Shown here: positions 1-8,492 of the stretch, in pieces
How the letters are laid out: each line of letters opens with the position of its first letter
Position numbering within the stretch: the stretch's first letter is position 1
Assembly (NCBI RefSeq): GCF_014648895.1
Contig: NZ_BMRZ01000010.1
Coordinates: 124,001 to 188,000 of the forward strand
Length of the DNA: 64,000 nucleotides
Source of the DNA: Streptomyces tanashiensis
GTDB taxonomy: Bacteria; Actinomycetota; Actinomycetes; Streptomycetales; Streptomycetaceae
Direction: 5' to 3'
Notes under the pieces: generated by a model
Database searches by the model: none
What the model saw: only the letters and a program-made list of their open reading frames with translations
Told to the model about the DNA's origin: nothing
Program-made: the position numbers and the translations under genes

Positions 1-243
1 GTCGAGGGTGCCGTCGAAGCGCGCGGCAATCCGCTCGTACCCGGTCATGGTCTCCAGGCGCAGCGCGGTCTCCGGGATCTCGGCGTTGTGCGAGAGCAGC
101 AGGAGCCTGCGGGCGGAGTCGCGGGGGCCGAACTGTCCGGCGTCGAGCGCGGCGGCCAGGGTGGCGGCGCCGTACAGGGTGGACACCTGGAAGATCTGGA
201 CCGGCAGGTCGGGGGCTGGTGCCTTGTCGGCGGCGGGAGCCAT
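1..243 (-). CDS. Polysialyltransferase-like glycosyltransferase, 5' part only (partial)
   Basis: The ATG is at 243 and the frame stays open to the window edge, so only the first 81 residues are visible. The N-terminus reads as a short Ala/Pro tail followed by PVQIFQVSTLYGAATLAAAL and a RLLLLSH segment. This is the opening I associate with the actinomycete proteins annotated as polysialyltransferase family glycosyltransferases. The start lies 3 bases after the stop of the upstream GT2 gene, and the GGAAGGA ribosome site sits inside that gene, so the two are very probably co-translated. The role inferred from the neighbours is assembly of a cell-surface glycan. The catalytic part lies outside the window, so the family call is tentative. 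Confidence 0.6.
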   Translation of the reverse strand, partial: MAPAADKAPAPDLPVQIFQVSTLYGAATLAAALDAGQFGPRDSARRLLLLSHNAEIPETALRLETMTGYERIAARFDGTLD

Positions 244-246
244 GGG

Positions 247-1212
247 TCAGGCGGTCCTTCCGGTGTCGCGCAGGCTCCGGAGGAGGGTGCTGCGCGGGGT
301 GTCCATGGTGGCGAGGGTCTCGTCGAGGACCTCCTGCGGCATGCGGTGCAGGGCGTCGCGGACGTCGGCGCGCAGCCGCGCGGCGACGGCGGGCTCGTAC
401 GCGTCGGCCTTCCCCATGTGGAAGGCGATCATCGCGCAGTAGGTGCGGACCGCCTTCGGGAGGAAGCGGTCCGCCTCCGCGTCCCGGGAGACGTCGTCGA
501 GCAGGAGGTCGTACGACGGAATGAAGTCCAGCTGCCGGTTGTCGGTGATCTGGGTGAGCGAGGTCGTGACGCCCCGCCGGTAGAAGACTCCGTGCAGGGA
601 AAGCGCCGCGAACGTGCGGGCCTTGAGGTGGAGCCGCCAGATCCAGAGACGGTCCTCGGCGGTCCTGAGAGACGTCTCGAAGCGGGATTCCCCGTTCTCG
701 AAAAGGCGCCCGCTGTAAATGCCGAAGGGGACGAAGGGATAGTCGACCATCGTCACCATGCTGGCCGGCGAGATTCCGTCCCTGGGGTCCATCACGGTGT
801 CGCGCCGCTTGGCCGGGGCATAGCGGATCTGCCGCTTCCGGCCCTCCGACAGGACGTGGTCGGTGCGGGCGAAATCGCAGTCCAGGCGGGAGATTCCGGC
901 CACGGCGGCGCTGAGGTGGCCGGGCGCGTACCAGTCGTCGCCGTCGAGGAAGGTGAGGTAGTCGCCGGTCGCCGCGTCGATTCCGGTGTTCCGTGCCTGG
1001 GCGACGCCCTGATTCGTCTCGTGCCGGATGACGGTGGCGTTCGGCAGGCGGTCGCGCCAGCGGTCGAGGATCTCCGGGGTGTCGTCCGTCGAGCAGTCGT
1101 CGATCAGCAGGAACTCGAATGCGGGATCCGCGTTGTTCGCGAGACTGCGCAAGGTGTCGGGCGCGTATGGCCCGACATTGTGGAACGGTACGACGACGGA
1201 CAGTTTCGGCAC
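247..1212 (-). CDS. Family 2 glycosyltransferase
   Basis: This 321-residue protein has the GT-A fold signature of GT2 enzymes, which transfer a sugar from a nucleotide-sugar donor. PKLSVVVPFHNV sits at the extreme N-terminus, LLIDDCSTDDT at about residue 40, GVAQARNTGI at about 75, and the metal-binding TFLDGDDWY (DxD) at about 90. An RTAEDRLWIW segment in the second half fits the ED acceptor-side motif. I chose the GTG at 1212 over a TTG at 1239: a GGGGA lies 6-7 bases upstream and the conserved strand begins immediately after it. It runs into the polysialyltransferase-like gene with a 3-base gap. Together with YfhO upstream it suggests surface polysaccharide or teichoic-acid-like glycan modification. 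The actual sugar cannot be told from sequence. Confidence 0.88.
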   Translation of the reverse strand: MPKLSVVVPFHNVGPYAPDTLRSLANNADPAFEFLLIDDCSTDDTPEILDRWRDRLPNATVIRHETNQGVAQARNTGIDAATGDYLTFLDGDDWYAPGHLSAAVAGISRLDCDFARTDHVLSEGRKRQIRYAPAKRRDTVMDPRDGISPASMVTMVDYPFVPFGIYSGRLFENGESRFETSLRTAEDRLWIWRLHLKARTFAALSLHGVFYRRGVTTSLTQITDNRQLDFIPSYDLLLDDVSRDAEADRFLPKAVRTYCAMIAFHMGKADAYEPAVAARLRADVRDALHRMPQEVLDETLATMDTPRSTLLRSLRDTGRTA

Positions 1213-1341
1213 TCGGGATCCCCACACTGAATCGAACAATTAAACGCCGCTACGGCGGGCACAGTAACGACCGACTTTTCCCGGTGAACGATCCGCGCGT
1301 GCACTCCGGGTGAACTCTTGTCGTATCCGGCGGAAACCCCG

Positions 1342-3858
1342 TCACCGGCGGGCCCGTCGGCGGTGCAGGAACCCCGTCGCGGCGAGCGCGAGGAGCGCCG
1401 CCGCGCCGACCGCGCCGCCGAGCCGCATCCCCGGCGGCCGGAAGGAGCAGGTGACGGTGCTCGCGCGTCCGTCGAGGGGTACGGCGACGAGGCCCTGGTA
1501 CGCGCGCGCGGGACGGGCGTCCGCCTCGCCGGCGGCGCAGCGCCAGCCGGAGATGCGCGGGGCGGCCAGGACCGCGACTCCCTTGCTGCCCGGGGGCAGT
1601 TCGGCCGTGACGGTGTGCCCGGTGGCACGCACGCGCGTGGCCCCGGTGGCGGTGAGCTCCCGCACGGCGGAGTCGAGCCTCGCCCGGACCAGGCAGCCGA
1701 CCGGTTCCCGGGGCAGCCGGACCTTGCCCTCGGGCCCCAGGTCGATCCGTACCGCGCCGGAGTCCGGGACGGTGCCGAGGGCCTGCATAGGGGCGCGGAC
1801 GGAGGGCGGCTTGCCGTCGAACGACACGGGCCGCTCCCCCGTCAGGGCCGCCGTGCCCTTGTACTCGGGCGCCCAGAACCAGACCTGGGAGCCCGCGGGG
1901 CAGCGGGCGGTGAGGGTGTGTCCGGTACGGCGCGGGGCGGGCAGCTCGTACACGTCGGCGCCGAGCAGGCGTTCCTGCCGGGCGAAGGCCGAATCGCCGG
2001 GGTGCGTGGCCGGCCGTCCCGGCGGGCGGACGGTGACCAGCGGCGGTACGGGGGTGGTGGTGACGGTCACGGTGGCGCGGGGCGCGGCGTCCTGCCGCAC
2101 CGGCTCGGTCGGCTTCGAGCGCAGCCGGGTCCCGATGGAGAAGAGGGCGTCGGCCACGGGGTTGTCGAGGGTGACCGGGTGCCGGCCCTTGGCGTAGTGG
2201 CCGAAGCCGAGCGAGGCGAGGGTCCGGGAGGTCACGTCCGCGGTGAGGCTGCTGTAGTAGTCGGCGCCCTGCCCTCCGACGAGCAGCACGTCGTTGCCCC
2301 CGGGGACCTCGCCGGGGTCCGTGCGGTGGCGGGGCCAGGCGTCCGCGCGGGCCACTTCGGCGGCGGCGGTGGCGTGCCAGGGGCCGACCCGGGGCGACCA
2401 GGAGACCTTGGCGCGCTGCTGCTCCTCGATCCGTTTCCCGGTGACGGCGGCCTCGCCCGCCTGTGCGGCGACGAGCAGGACCACGGCGAGGACGGGGAGC
2501 ACGCGCGCGGTGGACTTGCGTTGAGCGCCCAGGGCGAGGAGGACGGCGACGAGCGCGAGGAGCGCGGCCGCGCCGAAGGCGGGGAAGGTCCACCGGTCGA
2601 TGTCGACGCTCCCCCGGGCCGCCCAGGCCAGGGCTCCGAGCAGTGCCGTACCGGCGAGGAGCGCGGCCGGCCGGGGCACGCCCCGGGCGGCGGAGAACCA
2701 CGCGCCGATCAGCAGCAGACCGCACAGGACGAAGGTCTGACGGTACGGAATGCCGTTGGGCGAGGCGCCCGCGTGCCACAGGAGATGGGTGGGTTCCCAC
2801 TGGAGGGAGAGCGCCACCAGGAGGATCGCTGCCGTCCAGCCGGCCCGGACGCGCGGGGCGACGGCCCGGTTGAACGGCAGCGTCAGGGCCAGCGCGAGGG
2901 CGGGCGTGCCGATGAAGAGGGCGGGGCTGGCGACGCTCGCGGTCGCGGGCAGGAACCGGGCGAGGACGTCCGTCCAGGGCGCCGGCGCGAACGTGGTCTC
3001 CGGGGTGGGGTCGGCCACCTTCGTGGCGAGGAAGACGACCACGACGAGCGGCGCGGCGAGCCCGATGCCGATGAGGACGCTTCGGGCGGCGCGCAGCGCC
3101 CCGGCGAGGCGCTGCCGGGCACCGGCGGTCTCCTCGGCGGTGAGGAGGCGGACGGCCAGGACGACCGCCGCACCGAGGGTCGCCATGTACGCGGTGTAGA
3201 AGTTCGCGATCCAGGCCAGGGCGACGACGAGGGGGCCGAGGACGGGACGACGGCCGGTACGGGCCCACTCGCCGACCAGGCAGAGCAGGGGAAAGGCGAC
3301 GAGACCGTCGAGCCACATCGGGACGGTGGCGCCGTAGTTGAGGGTCCAGCCGGAGAGCGCGTACGCGGTGCCGAGGACGGCGGCGACCGGCCACGGACCG
3401 GGCCGCAGCCGCAGGAGCAGCAGCGCCATCGCGGCCGCCGCGGCGGTGATCTTGACGGCGGTGACGACGTACAGCGCGAGTTCGACGCGGTCCGCCGGGA
3501 AGAACACGACGAGCAGGTCGAAGGGGCTGCTCAGGTAGGTGCCGATGTCACCGAGGAAGTTGGCGCCGAAGCCGGAGTTCCAGTTGAGGAAGGCGTCCCC
3601 GTGCGTCTCCCCGAGCAGGAGGGCGCGCCAGTAGGCGTGGTACGGCAGGTACTGCTGGCCGAGGTCGACGACGTTCCTGGTCACCGGGCCGAAGGGGTAC
3701 GTGCGGGAGAGCCGGGTGGCGAGGCAGAGCAGCACGGCGGTGAGCAGGGCGGCGGCCGCCGGGGCCCGCAGGACCGCGAACCGTCGCCGTTCTTCACCCC
3801 CGGGCTCGTCGCGTACGGTCTCGTCCTCGGCGCACACGGCCTCGGCGGCGGGGGGCAC
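1342..3858 (-). CDS. YfhO-family polytopic membrane protein
   Basis: This is an 838-residue integral membrane protein. The sequence shows a Pro-rich cytoplasmic start, then about a dozen strongly hydrophobic Leu/Ala/Val segments up to about residue 480, a long extracytoplasmic C-terminal half, and a last membrane helix before the basic HRRRARR tail. The early block with NVVDLGQQYLPYHAYWR and the NWNSGFGANFLGDIGTYLSSP segment is characteristic of YfhO proteins. In Firmicutes these are GT-C-like enzymes that glycosylate lipoteichoic acid. I chose the GTG at 3858 because GGAGG lies 4 bases upstream, although an open frame continues to 3945. Genes downstream on the same strand encode GT2 and polysialyltransferase-like proteins, which supports a surface-glycan role. 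The substrate is unknown. Confidence 0.8.
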   Translation of the reverse strand: MPPAAEAVCAEDETVRDEPGGEERRRFAVLRAPAAAALLTAVLLCLATRLSRTYPFGPVTRNVVDLGQQYLPYHAYWRALLLGETHGDAFLNWNSGFGANFLGDIGTYLSSPFDLLVVFFPADRVELALYVVTAVKITAAAAAMALLLLRLRPGPWPVAAVLGTAYALSGWTLNYGATVPMWLDGLVAFPLLCLVGEWARTGRRPVLGPLVVALAWIANFYTAYMATLGAAVVLAVRLLTAEETAGARQRLAGALRAARSVLIGIGLAAPLVVVVFLATKVADPTPETTFAPAPWTDVLARFLPATASVASPALFIGTPALALALTLPFNRAVAPRVRAGWTAAILLVALSLQWEPTHLLWHAGASPNGIPYRQTFVLCGLLLIGAWFSAARGVPRPAALLAGTALLGALAWAARGSVDIDRWTFPAFGAAALLALVAVLLALGAQRKSTARVLPVLAVVLLVAAQAGEAAVTGKRIEEQQRAKVSWSPRVGPWHATAAAEVARADAWPRHRTDPGEVPGGNDVLLVGGQGADYYSSLTADVTSRTLASLGFGHYAKGRHPVTLDNPVADALFSIGTRLRSKPTEPVRQDAAPRATVTVTTTPVPPLVTVRPPGRPATHPGDSAFARQERLLGADVYELPAPRRTGHTLTARCPAGSQVWFWAPEYKGTAALTGERPVSFDGKPPSVRAPMQALGTVPDSGAVRIDLGPEGKVRLPREPVGCLVRARLDSAVRELTATGATRVRATGHTVTAELPPGSKGVAVLAAPRISGWRCAAGEADARPARAYQGLVAVPLDGRASTVTCSFRPPGMRLGGAVGAAALLALAATGFLHRRRARR

Positions 3859-4042
3859 ACATCCTCCAGGGGGCGCACGGCACGGAGAGGCCCGGAGGGG
3901 CGTCACGGGCCGACCGCCATTACCGCCGAGGCGGGCGACCCGCAACCGATCAGCAGGCGCTCTTCAGGCGCACCTCGGGTGAACTCCGGGTGCCGGCGGG
4001 GCCGCCCCCCGTTCTCCGCGGCCCCGGCGGCGCCACCGGCCG

Positions 4043-4660
4043 TCAGCCGGCGGAGACGGGGGCGACGAGCTCGTCGACCGTGCGGGCCACCGTGCCGAAG
4101 AGGTCCCGTACCGTCGTCAGGCTCGCGGCCTGGAGCGCCGCCGATGCCACGACGGTGCCGTCCGGCGCCTCCAGGGGGCGGGTCGCGGTGGCCTCGGCGA
4201 CGACGGTGGGGCGGTAGCCGAGGTTGAAGGCGCCCTGGGCGGTGAAGAGGACGCACATGTGCGTCATGAAGCCGGCGATGACGAGGTCGCCGCTCACGCC
4301 GAGGTTCTTGAGGGTCTCCTCCAGTTCGGTGGCGTGGAAGGCGTCGGGGAACTGCTTGACGACGACCTTCTCCCCCTCGATCGGGGCGACTTCGTCGCTG
4401 ATGGAGCCGATCTCGGCCCGGATGTCGTACGGGGTGCCCTCGCCGCCGTCGTTGACGATGTGGACGACCGGGGCGCCGGCGGCGCGGGCGGCGGCGAGCA
4501 GCCGGGCGCCGGCGGCGACGGCCTGCTCGGCCCCGTCGAGCCGCATGACGCCGGTGCGGTAGGTGTTCTGGAAGTCGACCATGATCAGGGCCGATTCGCC
4601 CAGTCGCGGCAGCTCCTGGGGCAGGCCGATCACATCGCGGAGGGTGGTGGAGGCGGTCAT
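4043..4660 (-). CDS. Isochorismatase-family cysteine hydrolase
   Basis: The 205-residue length and fold motifs match the isochorismatase-like hydrolases. The expected catalytic triad is visible as Asp29 (ALIMVDFQNT), Lys102 (VVVKQFPDAF) and Cys136 (FMTHMCV). The DFQN and THMCV strings and the following VVAEATATR strand are typical of the nicotinamidase/isochorismatase superfamily. AGGAA lies upstream of the ATG. The family includes nicotinamidases, isochorismatases and ureido hydrolases. Nothing in the neighbourhood (a lipoprotein hydrolase upstream and a surface-glycan block downstream) fixes the substrate, so only the chemistry, hydrolysis of an amide or vinyl-ether bond through a Cys nucleophile, can be inferred. 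It is likely co-transcribed with the gene 44 bases upstream. Confidence 0.88.
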   Translation of the reverse strand: MTASTTLRDVIGLPQELPRLGESALIMVDFQNTYRTGVMRLDGAEQAVAAGARLLAAARAAGAPVVHIVNDGGEGTPYDIRAEIGSISDEVAPIEGEKVVVKQFPDAFHATELEETLKNLGVSGDLVIAGFMTHMCVLFTAQGAFNLGYRPTVVAEATATRPLEAPDGTVVASAALQAASLTTVRDLFGTVARTVDELVAPVSAG

Positions 4661-4704
4661 GACGGTTCCTTTCGGGGTGGGTCGGGGGAAGCGGCGGAGA
4701 GGTG

Positions 4705-5622
4705 TCAGGAGAGGCTCTTCGGGGTGCCGTCGGGGGCGAGGTCGACGAGCTCGGCGGCGATGCCCCGCGCCCGGAACGCCTCGGCCAGGGACCGCGTGTC
4801 CTCGGAGTAGATGTTCCAGCTGTCGGTGTGCACCGCGACCACCTTCCGGGGGCCGAGATCCTTGGCCACCTGGGCGGCGCCGGCCGAGGTGAGGGTCAGC
4901 GGGGCGTTGTCGAGGATCGCGGGGGTGCGGGCGGCGCCGGCGAAGAGGACGGCCGTGTCGATGGGGCCGATCTCCTTCCTGATCCGGTCACCGACCTCCT
5001 CGGCGACCTTGACCGAGGCGTTGTCCCCGGAGATGTAGGTGGTGGGGACGCCCGCACCGCTGAGGACGAAGCCGGTGACCTCGCCGTCGGCGCCGCGGTC
5101 GACGCCGTCGGGCCCGTGCAGGGCGGGCACGGCGGTGACCTCGACCGTGCCCGTGGCGGTCTTCAGCCGCTCGGACTCCCAGCTCCTCATGCCGGTGACG
5201 TGGTCGCCGAGCCGCTTCCGCGCGCCGGGCGTGGAGAGGACGACAGGTACGTCCGCGAGGAAGGCGCGGCCCTTGTCGTCGAGGTTGTCGTCGTGCTGGT
5301 CGTGCGAGAGCAGGACGGCGTCGATCCTGCCGATCCCGTCGACGCCGAGCGCGGGAGCCCGCGTCTTCTCCAGGCCGCTCGGGTACTTCTTCGGCGCGTC
5401 GAAGGTCGGGTCGAGGAGGAGGCGCAGGCCGCCGACCTCGAGGATCGTGGTCGGCCCGCCGATGTGCGTGGCGGTGAACGCCCTGGTGGGGGCGGGGCCC
5501 TCCGCTCCGCCGTGGGCGGCGTCCTCGTCCGTGCCGCCGCAGCCGGCGAGGAGGGCCACTCCCGCGGTGGCGGCGACGGCGCCGGGGGCGACGCGTCGTC
5601 GGAGGAACGTCGAACGGTTCAT
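4705..5622 (-). CDS. Secreted lipoprotein metallo-beta-lactamase-fold hydrolase
   Basis: The 305-residue protein begins MNRSTFLRRRV and carries a short hydrophobic stretch ending in a lipobox LLAGC with Cys28, so it is probably exported, possibly via Tat, and lipid-anchored. After a linker, the MBL-fold core shows LLSHDQHDDNLD (a variant of HxHxDH), a VPALHG strand, a YISGDN turn and a VVAVHTDSW strand, which would supply further metal ligands. I chose the ATG at 5622, directly before the signal peptide; an upstream in-frame start at 5676 would bury the signal. It is divergent from a TetR-type regulator at 5808, with inverted repeats between them, so that regulator probably controls this gene. 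The substrate is unknown; UlaG-like lactonases and phosphoesterases share this motif form. Confidence 0.83.
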   Translation of the reverse strand: MNRSTFLRRRVAPGAVAATAGVALLAGCGGTDEDAAHGGAEGPAPTRAFTATHIGGPTTILEVGGLRLLLDPTFDAPKKYPSGLEKTRAPALGVDGIGRIDAVLLSHDQHDDNLDDKGRAFLADVPVVLSTPGARKRLGDHVTGMRSWESERLKTATGTVEVTAVPALHGPDGVDRGADGEVTGFVLSGAGVPTTYISGDNASVKVAEEVGDRIRKEIGPIDTAVLFAGAARTPAILDNAPLTLTSAGAAQVAKDLGPRKVVAVHTDSWNIYSEDTRSLAEAFRARGIAAELVDLAPDGTPKSLS

Positions 5623-5692
5623 GGGGAACACCGGCTCTCTCGTTGCGAACGGTCGGACGGCCCGGGAGCGCGCCACCCCGGGATGTTCAACA

Positions 5693-5799
5693 CGCTAACA
5701 CGATTCGTAAGCAACGATAACGTCAGTGTCGGCAATGTCCTCTCCCAGACGCCTCCGCCGCGGGATTCGCCCAGGTCCGCGCTGTTAGCGCTGTTATCG
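5693..5799. promoter_or_regulatory. Divergent control region with repeated TetR-type half-sites
   Basis: CGCTAACA at 5693-5700 and CGATAACG at 5715-5722 recur in reverse complement as TGTTAGCG (5783-5790) and TGTTATCG (5792-5799). The left pair includes an imperfect palindrome GCTAAC-N7-GTAAGC at 5694-5712. The right pair lies directly in front of the tetR start codon. The arrangement fits an operator for the adjacent TetR regulator acting on both divergent genes. This is inferred from sequence symmetry only. Confidence 0.5.
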
Positions 5800-5807
5800 T
5801 GGGAGCC

Positions 5808-6482
5808 ATGTCGACGGCCCGAGAGCGCATCCTGGAAGCCACCGGGGAACTGCTCGCCAGCAAGGACGCGCTGGCGATCTCGACCCGCGCCATCTGCGAC
5901 CGGGCGAAGGTCGGCGCGCCCGAGATCTACCGCCAGTTCGGCGACAAGCAGGGACTGCTGACGGCGGTGGCCGACATCGGCTTCGAGCGCTTCCTCGCCG
6001 AGAAACGGCGGAACCCGCTCACCGAGGACCCGGTGGCGGACCTGTGCACGGCATGGGACAGCCACGTCGCGTTCGCGCTGCGCAACCCGTACCTCTACCG
6101 CCTGATGTTCACACCCACGGGCGACGCCAAGCCGCAGGCCATCAAGGAGGCGCAGGCGATCCTCCTGAAGGCCGTGGAGCGCTGCCGTGACGCCGGACGC
6201 CTGCGGATGGCCCCGGAACTGGCCGGCCAGTCGATCCTCTCCGCCAACGTGGGCGTGTGCATGATGGCGCTGTCCTTCCCCGAACTGTTCGGGGACCTCG
6301 CGATCTCGTACGCGGTACGGGACGCGGTCATCGGGAAGGTGACCGGCGACGAGCGCGAGGACACCCGGATCGGCACCGCGACCGTGCTCGCCCAGGCCCT
6401 GCTCGGCACCCTGACGGGAACGGCGCCGGTGACCGCCGCCGCCCTCGACGAACTGACCGACGCCCTCCGCCCACCGGCCTGA
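5808..6482 (+). CDS. TetR-family transcriptional regulator
   Basis: This 224-residue protein starts STARERILEATGELLA, and the helix-turn-helix includes ISTRAICDRAKVGAPEIYRQFGDK, the standard TetR recognition helix ending in the Y-x-F-x-K signature. The C-terminal two thirds are helical and variable, as expected for a ligand-binding domain; NPYLYRLMFTP resembles the WHG/TetR_C subgroup. The ATG at 5808 is preceded by GGGAG at unusually close spacing. It is divergent from the lipoprotein hydrolase, and the shared 185-bp region holds repeated half-sites, so autoregulation and control of the hydrolase are likely. The ligand is unknown. Confidence 0.92.
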   Translation: MSTARERILEATGELLASKDALAISTRAICDRAKVGAPEIYRQFGDKQGLLTAVADIGFERFLAEKRRNPLTEDPVADLCTAWDSHVAFALRNPYLYRLMFTPTGDAKPQAIKEAQAILLKAVERCRDAGRLRMAPELAGQSILSANVGVCMMALSFPELFGDLAISYAVRDAVIGKVTGDEREDTRIGTATVLAQALLGTLTGTAPVTAAALDELTDALRPPA

Positions 6483-6508
6483 GGCCGCCGGGCCTGGGCC
6501 GTCAGGGG

Positions 6509-6610
6509 GTGGCTGGGCCCGTCATTCGGGCGTGGCTGAGCCTGGCGTCAGGCGTGGCTGGGCCCGTCATTCGGGCGTGGCTGAGCCTGACGTCAGGCGT
6601 GGCTGACGGG
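6509..6610. repeat. 45-bp tandem direct repeat at a convergent gene junction
   Basis: Two copies of a 45-bp unit (6509-6553 and 6554-6598) differ by one base and are followed by the first bases of a third copy running into the tdk 3' end. Each unit contains a short inverted repeat: GCCTGACGTCAGGC (6585-6598) is a perfect palindrome, and the first copy has one mismatch. The repeat fills the space between tetR and tdk and overlaps the last tdk codons. It may act as a bidirectional terminator. Confidence 0.75.
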
Positions 6611-7243
6611 CAGGACGTCCGGGGAGAGGGCGCCCGCGCGGGCGGAGGCCGACGTCATGCGGCGACGGTGGTGACGGCGGCAGAGGACCTCGTAACCGAT
6701 CTCCTCGGCCGGCCGGTTCACGTCCCCGACGACGACCTGCTCGCCCTCGACGACCATCTCGCCGCCGACCGTACGGGCGTTGTGCGTGGCGCGGGCGCCG
6801 CACCAGCACAGGGCCTCGACCTGGAGCTGCTCCAGCCGGTCCGCGAGTTCGATCAGCCGCTGCGAGCCGGGGAAGAGCTTCGTACGGAAGTCCGTCGTGA
6901 TCCCGAAGGCGAAGACGTCCAGGCTGAGGTCGTCGACGATGCGGGCGAGCTGGTCGATCTGCTCCGGGGCGAGGAACTGCGCCTCGTCGACGATCACGTA
7001 GTCGGCCTTGCCGCCCTGGGAGAGCTGGGTGACGAGGTACGCGTAGAGGTCCATGTCCCGCGGTGCCTCGACCGCATCCGTCACCAGGCCGAGCCGGGAG
7101 GACAGCTTGCCCTCGCCCGCGCGGTCGTCACGGGTGAAGATCACGCCCTGAAGCCCTCGCGCGTCGCGGTTGTGGGCGATCTGGAGCGCCAGGGTGCTCT
7201 TCCCGCAGTCCATGGTTCCGGAGAAGAAGACCAGCTCGGGCAT
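6593..7243 (-). CDS. tdk: Thymidine kinase (type II)
   Basis: This 216-residue protein phosphorylates thymidine with ATP in the dTTP salvage pathway. The P-loop GTMDCGKST lies at residues 9-17, the Walker B/lid DEAQF at about 87, and the thymidine-binding FGITTDFRTKLFPGS segment in the middle. Structural zinc ligands are present as CWCG and a late CRRH, as in type II TKs. Length and order match the family. A short C-terminal extension (about 20 residues, Ser/Ala-rich) is encoded within the start of the 45-bp repeat array. It lies 43 bases downstream of the phosphatase gene on the same strand. Confidence 0.95.
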   Translation of the reverse strand: MPELVFFSGTMDCGKSTLALQIAHNRDARGLQGVIFTRDDRAGEGKLSSRLGLVTDAVEAPRDMDLYAYLVTQLSQGGKADYVIVDEAQFLAPEQIDQLARIVDDLSLDVFAFGITTDFRTKLFPGSQRLIELADRLEQLQVEALCWCGARATHNARTVGGEMVVEGEQVVVGDVNRPAEEIGYEVLCRRHHRRRMTSASARAGALSPDVLPVSHA

Positions 7244-7286
7244 GACGGGACAGGGACCTTTCGGGGTCAGGGATCAGGATCGGGGA

Positions 7287-8492
7287 TCAGGAGCGGACTT
7301 CGAGCAGCGGGACCAGCTGCTCCGCGGGGGTCATGGACCCGTGCATGCCGACCATCGCGGACTCGTGGGGCTCGTTGACCGAGGCGGTGATCGCCACGTC
7401 GTCGTGGGCCGCGGCGACGACGTCGCCGATCCGGCCGTACACCCGCTCGTCCACCTCGGCACCGAACCAGCCGAGGTCGATCGCCTCGTCGCGGCTCGCC
7501 ACCCAGAACTGCTCGCCGACGACCTCGCGCCAGCAGGTGAGGACGTCCGCCTCGGCGCCGGGCACGGCGTAGATGTGGCGGGCGCGGCCCTCGCCGCCGA
7601 GGAGGGCGACGCCCGCGCGCAGCTCCCAGTCCTCGTCGAAGTCGATGCGGTGCTGCTCGTCGAAGGGGATGTCGACCATGCCGTGGTCGGCCGTGACGTA
7701 CAGGGCCGCGCGGGGCGGCAGCTGTTCGGCGAGCCGCTGCACGAGCCGGTCGACGAACATCAGCTGACCGCGCCAGGCGTCGGAGTCGATGCCGAAGCGG
7801 TGACCGGCGCCGTCGAGCTCGCTGTAGTACGTGTAGACCAGCGACCGGTCGCCGCCGGCGAGCTGCTCGGCGGCGAAGTCCATGCGCTCCTCGCCGGAGA
7901 GCCGCCCGTGGAACGAGCCGCCGCTGAGCGCGACCTTGGTGAGCGGGGTCTGCTCGAAGATCGGGGAGGACACCTGGGCGGTGTGGACCCCGGCCTCGTG
8001 CGCCAGCTGGAACACGGTGGGGTACGGCTGCCAGACGTGCGGCGCCGTCCACGGCTTCCAGCGCAGCTGGTTCATCAGCTCGCCGGTCTCGGGGTTGCGC
8101 ACGGTGTAGCCGGGCAGCCCGTGGGAGCCGGGGTGGCGGCCGGTGCCGACGGAGGCGAGCGAGGTCGCGGTGGTGGCGGGGAAGCCGGCGGTGACCGGGC
8201 GGCCCGTGCCGCCGCGCGAGGTGCCGAGGAGCGAGGTCAGGTACGGCGCCTCGTCCGGGTGGGCCTTGATCTGCTCCCAGCCGAGCCCGTCGATCAGGAA
8301 GACGCAGTTCCGGTCGGCCGGCGTCAGCTCCGCGATCCGCGCGTCGAAGCCGGGCACGCCCTGGCCCGCCACGAGCGTCGGCAGGAGGTCGCCGAGCGAG
8401 CCGGAGGCGTACTCGGGCACGGGCGCGGTCTCCGGGGCGAGCGGGACCGGGTCGTCGGGCCAGCCGTGGGTCACGGCGGTGGGCTGCACCAT
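7287..8492 (-). CDS. Alkaline phosphatase superfamily / nucleotide pyrophosphatase-like protein
   Basis: The 401-residue protein has the type I phosphodiesterase/nucleotide pyrophosphatase layout. The metal-binding start NCVFLIDGLGW lies at about residue 62, the probable nucleophile Thr is in FPATTATSLASVGTG at about 105, and LVYTYYSELDGAGHRFG and YVTADHGMVDIP supply the late Asp/His ligands. No signal peptide is visible, so it is probably cytoplasmic. The start codon overlaps the stop of the DUF5998 gene by one base (TGATG), implying translational coupling. The family hydrolyses phosphodiester or phosphomonoester bonds; the substrate is not predictable here. Confidence 0.86.
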   Translation of the reverse strand: MVQPTAVTHGWPDDPVPLAPETAPVPEYASGSLGDLLPTLVAGQGVPGFDARIAELTPADRNCVFLIDGLGWEQIKAHPDEAPYLTSLLGTSRGGTGRPVTAGFPATTATSLASVGTGRHPGSHGLPGYTVRNPETGELMNQLRWKPWTAPHVWQPYPTVFQLAHEAGVHTAQVSSPIFEQTPLTKVALSGGSFHGRLSGEERMDFAAEQLAGGDRSLVYTYYSELDGAGHRFGIDSDAWRGQLMFVDRLVQRLAEQLPPRAALYVTADHGMVDIPFDEQHRIDFDEDWELRAGVALLGGEGRARHIYAVPGAEADVLTCWREVVGEQFWVASRDEAIDLGWFGAEVDERVYGRIGDVVAAAHDDVAITASVNEPHESAMVGMHGSMTPAEQLVPLLEVRS

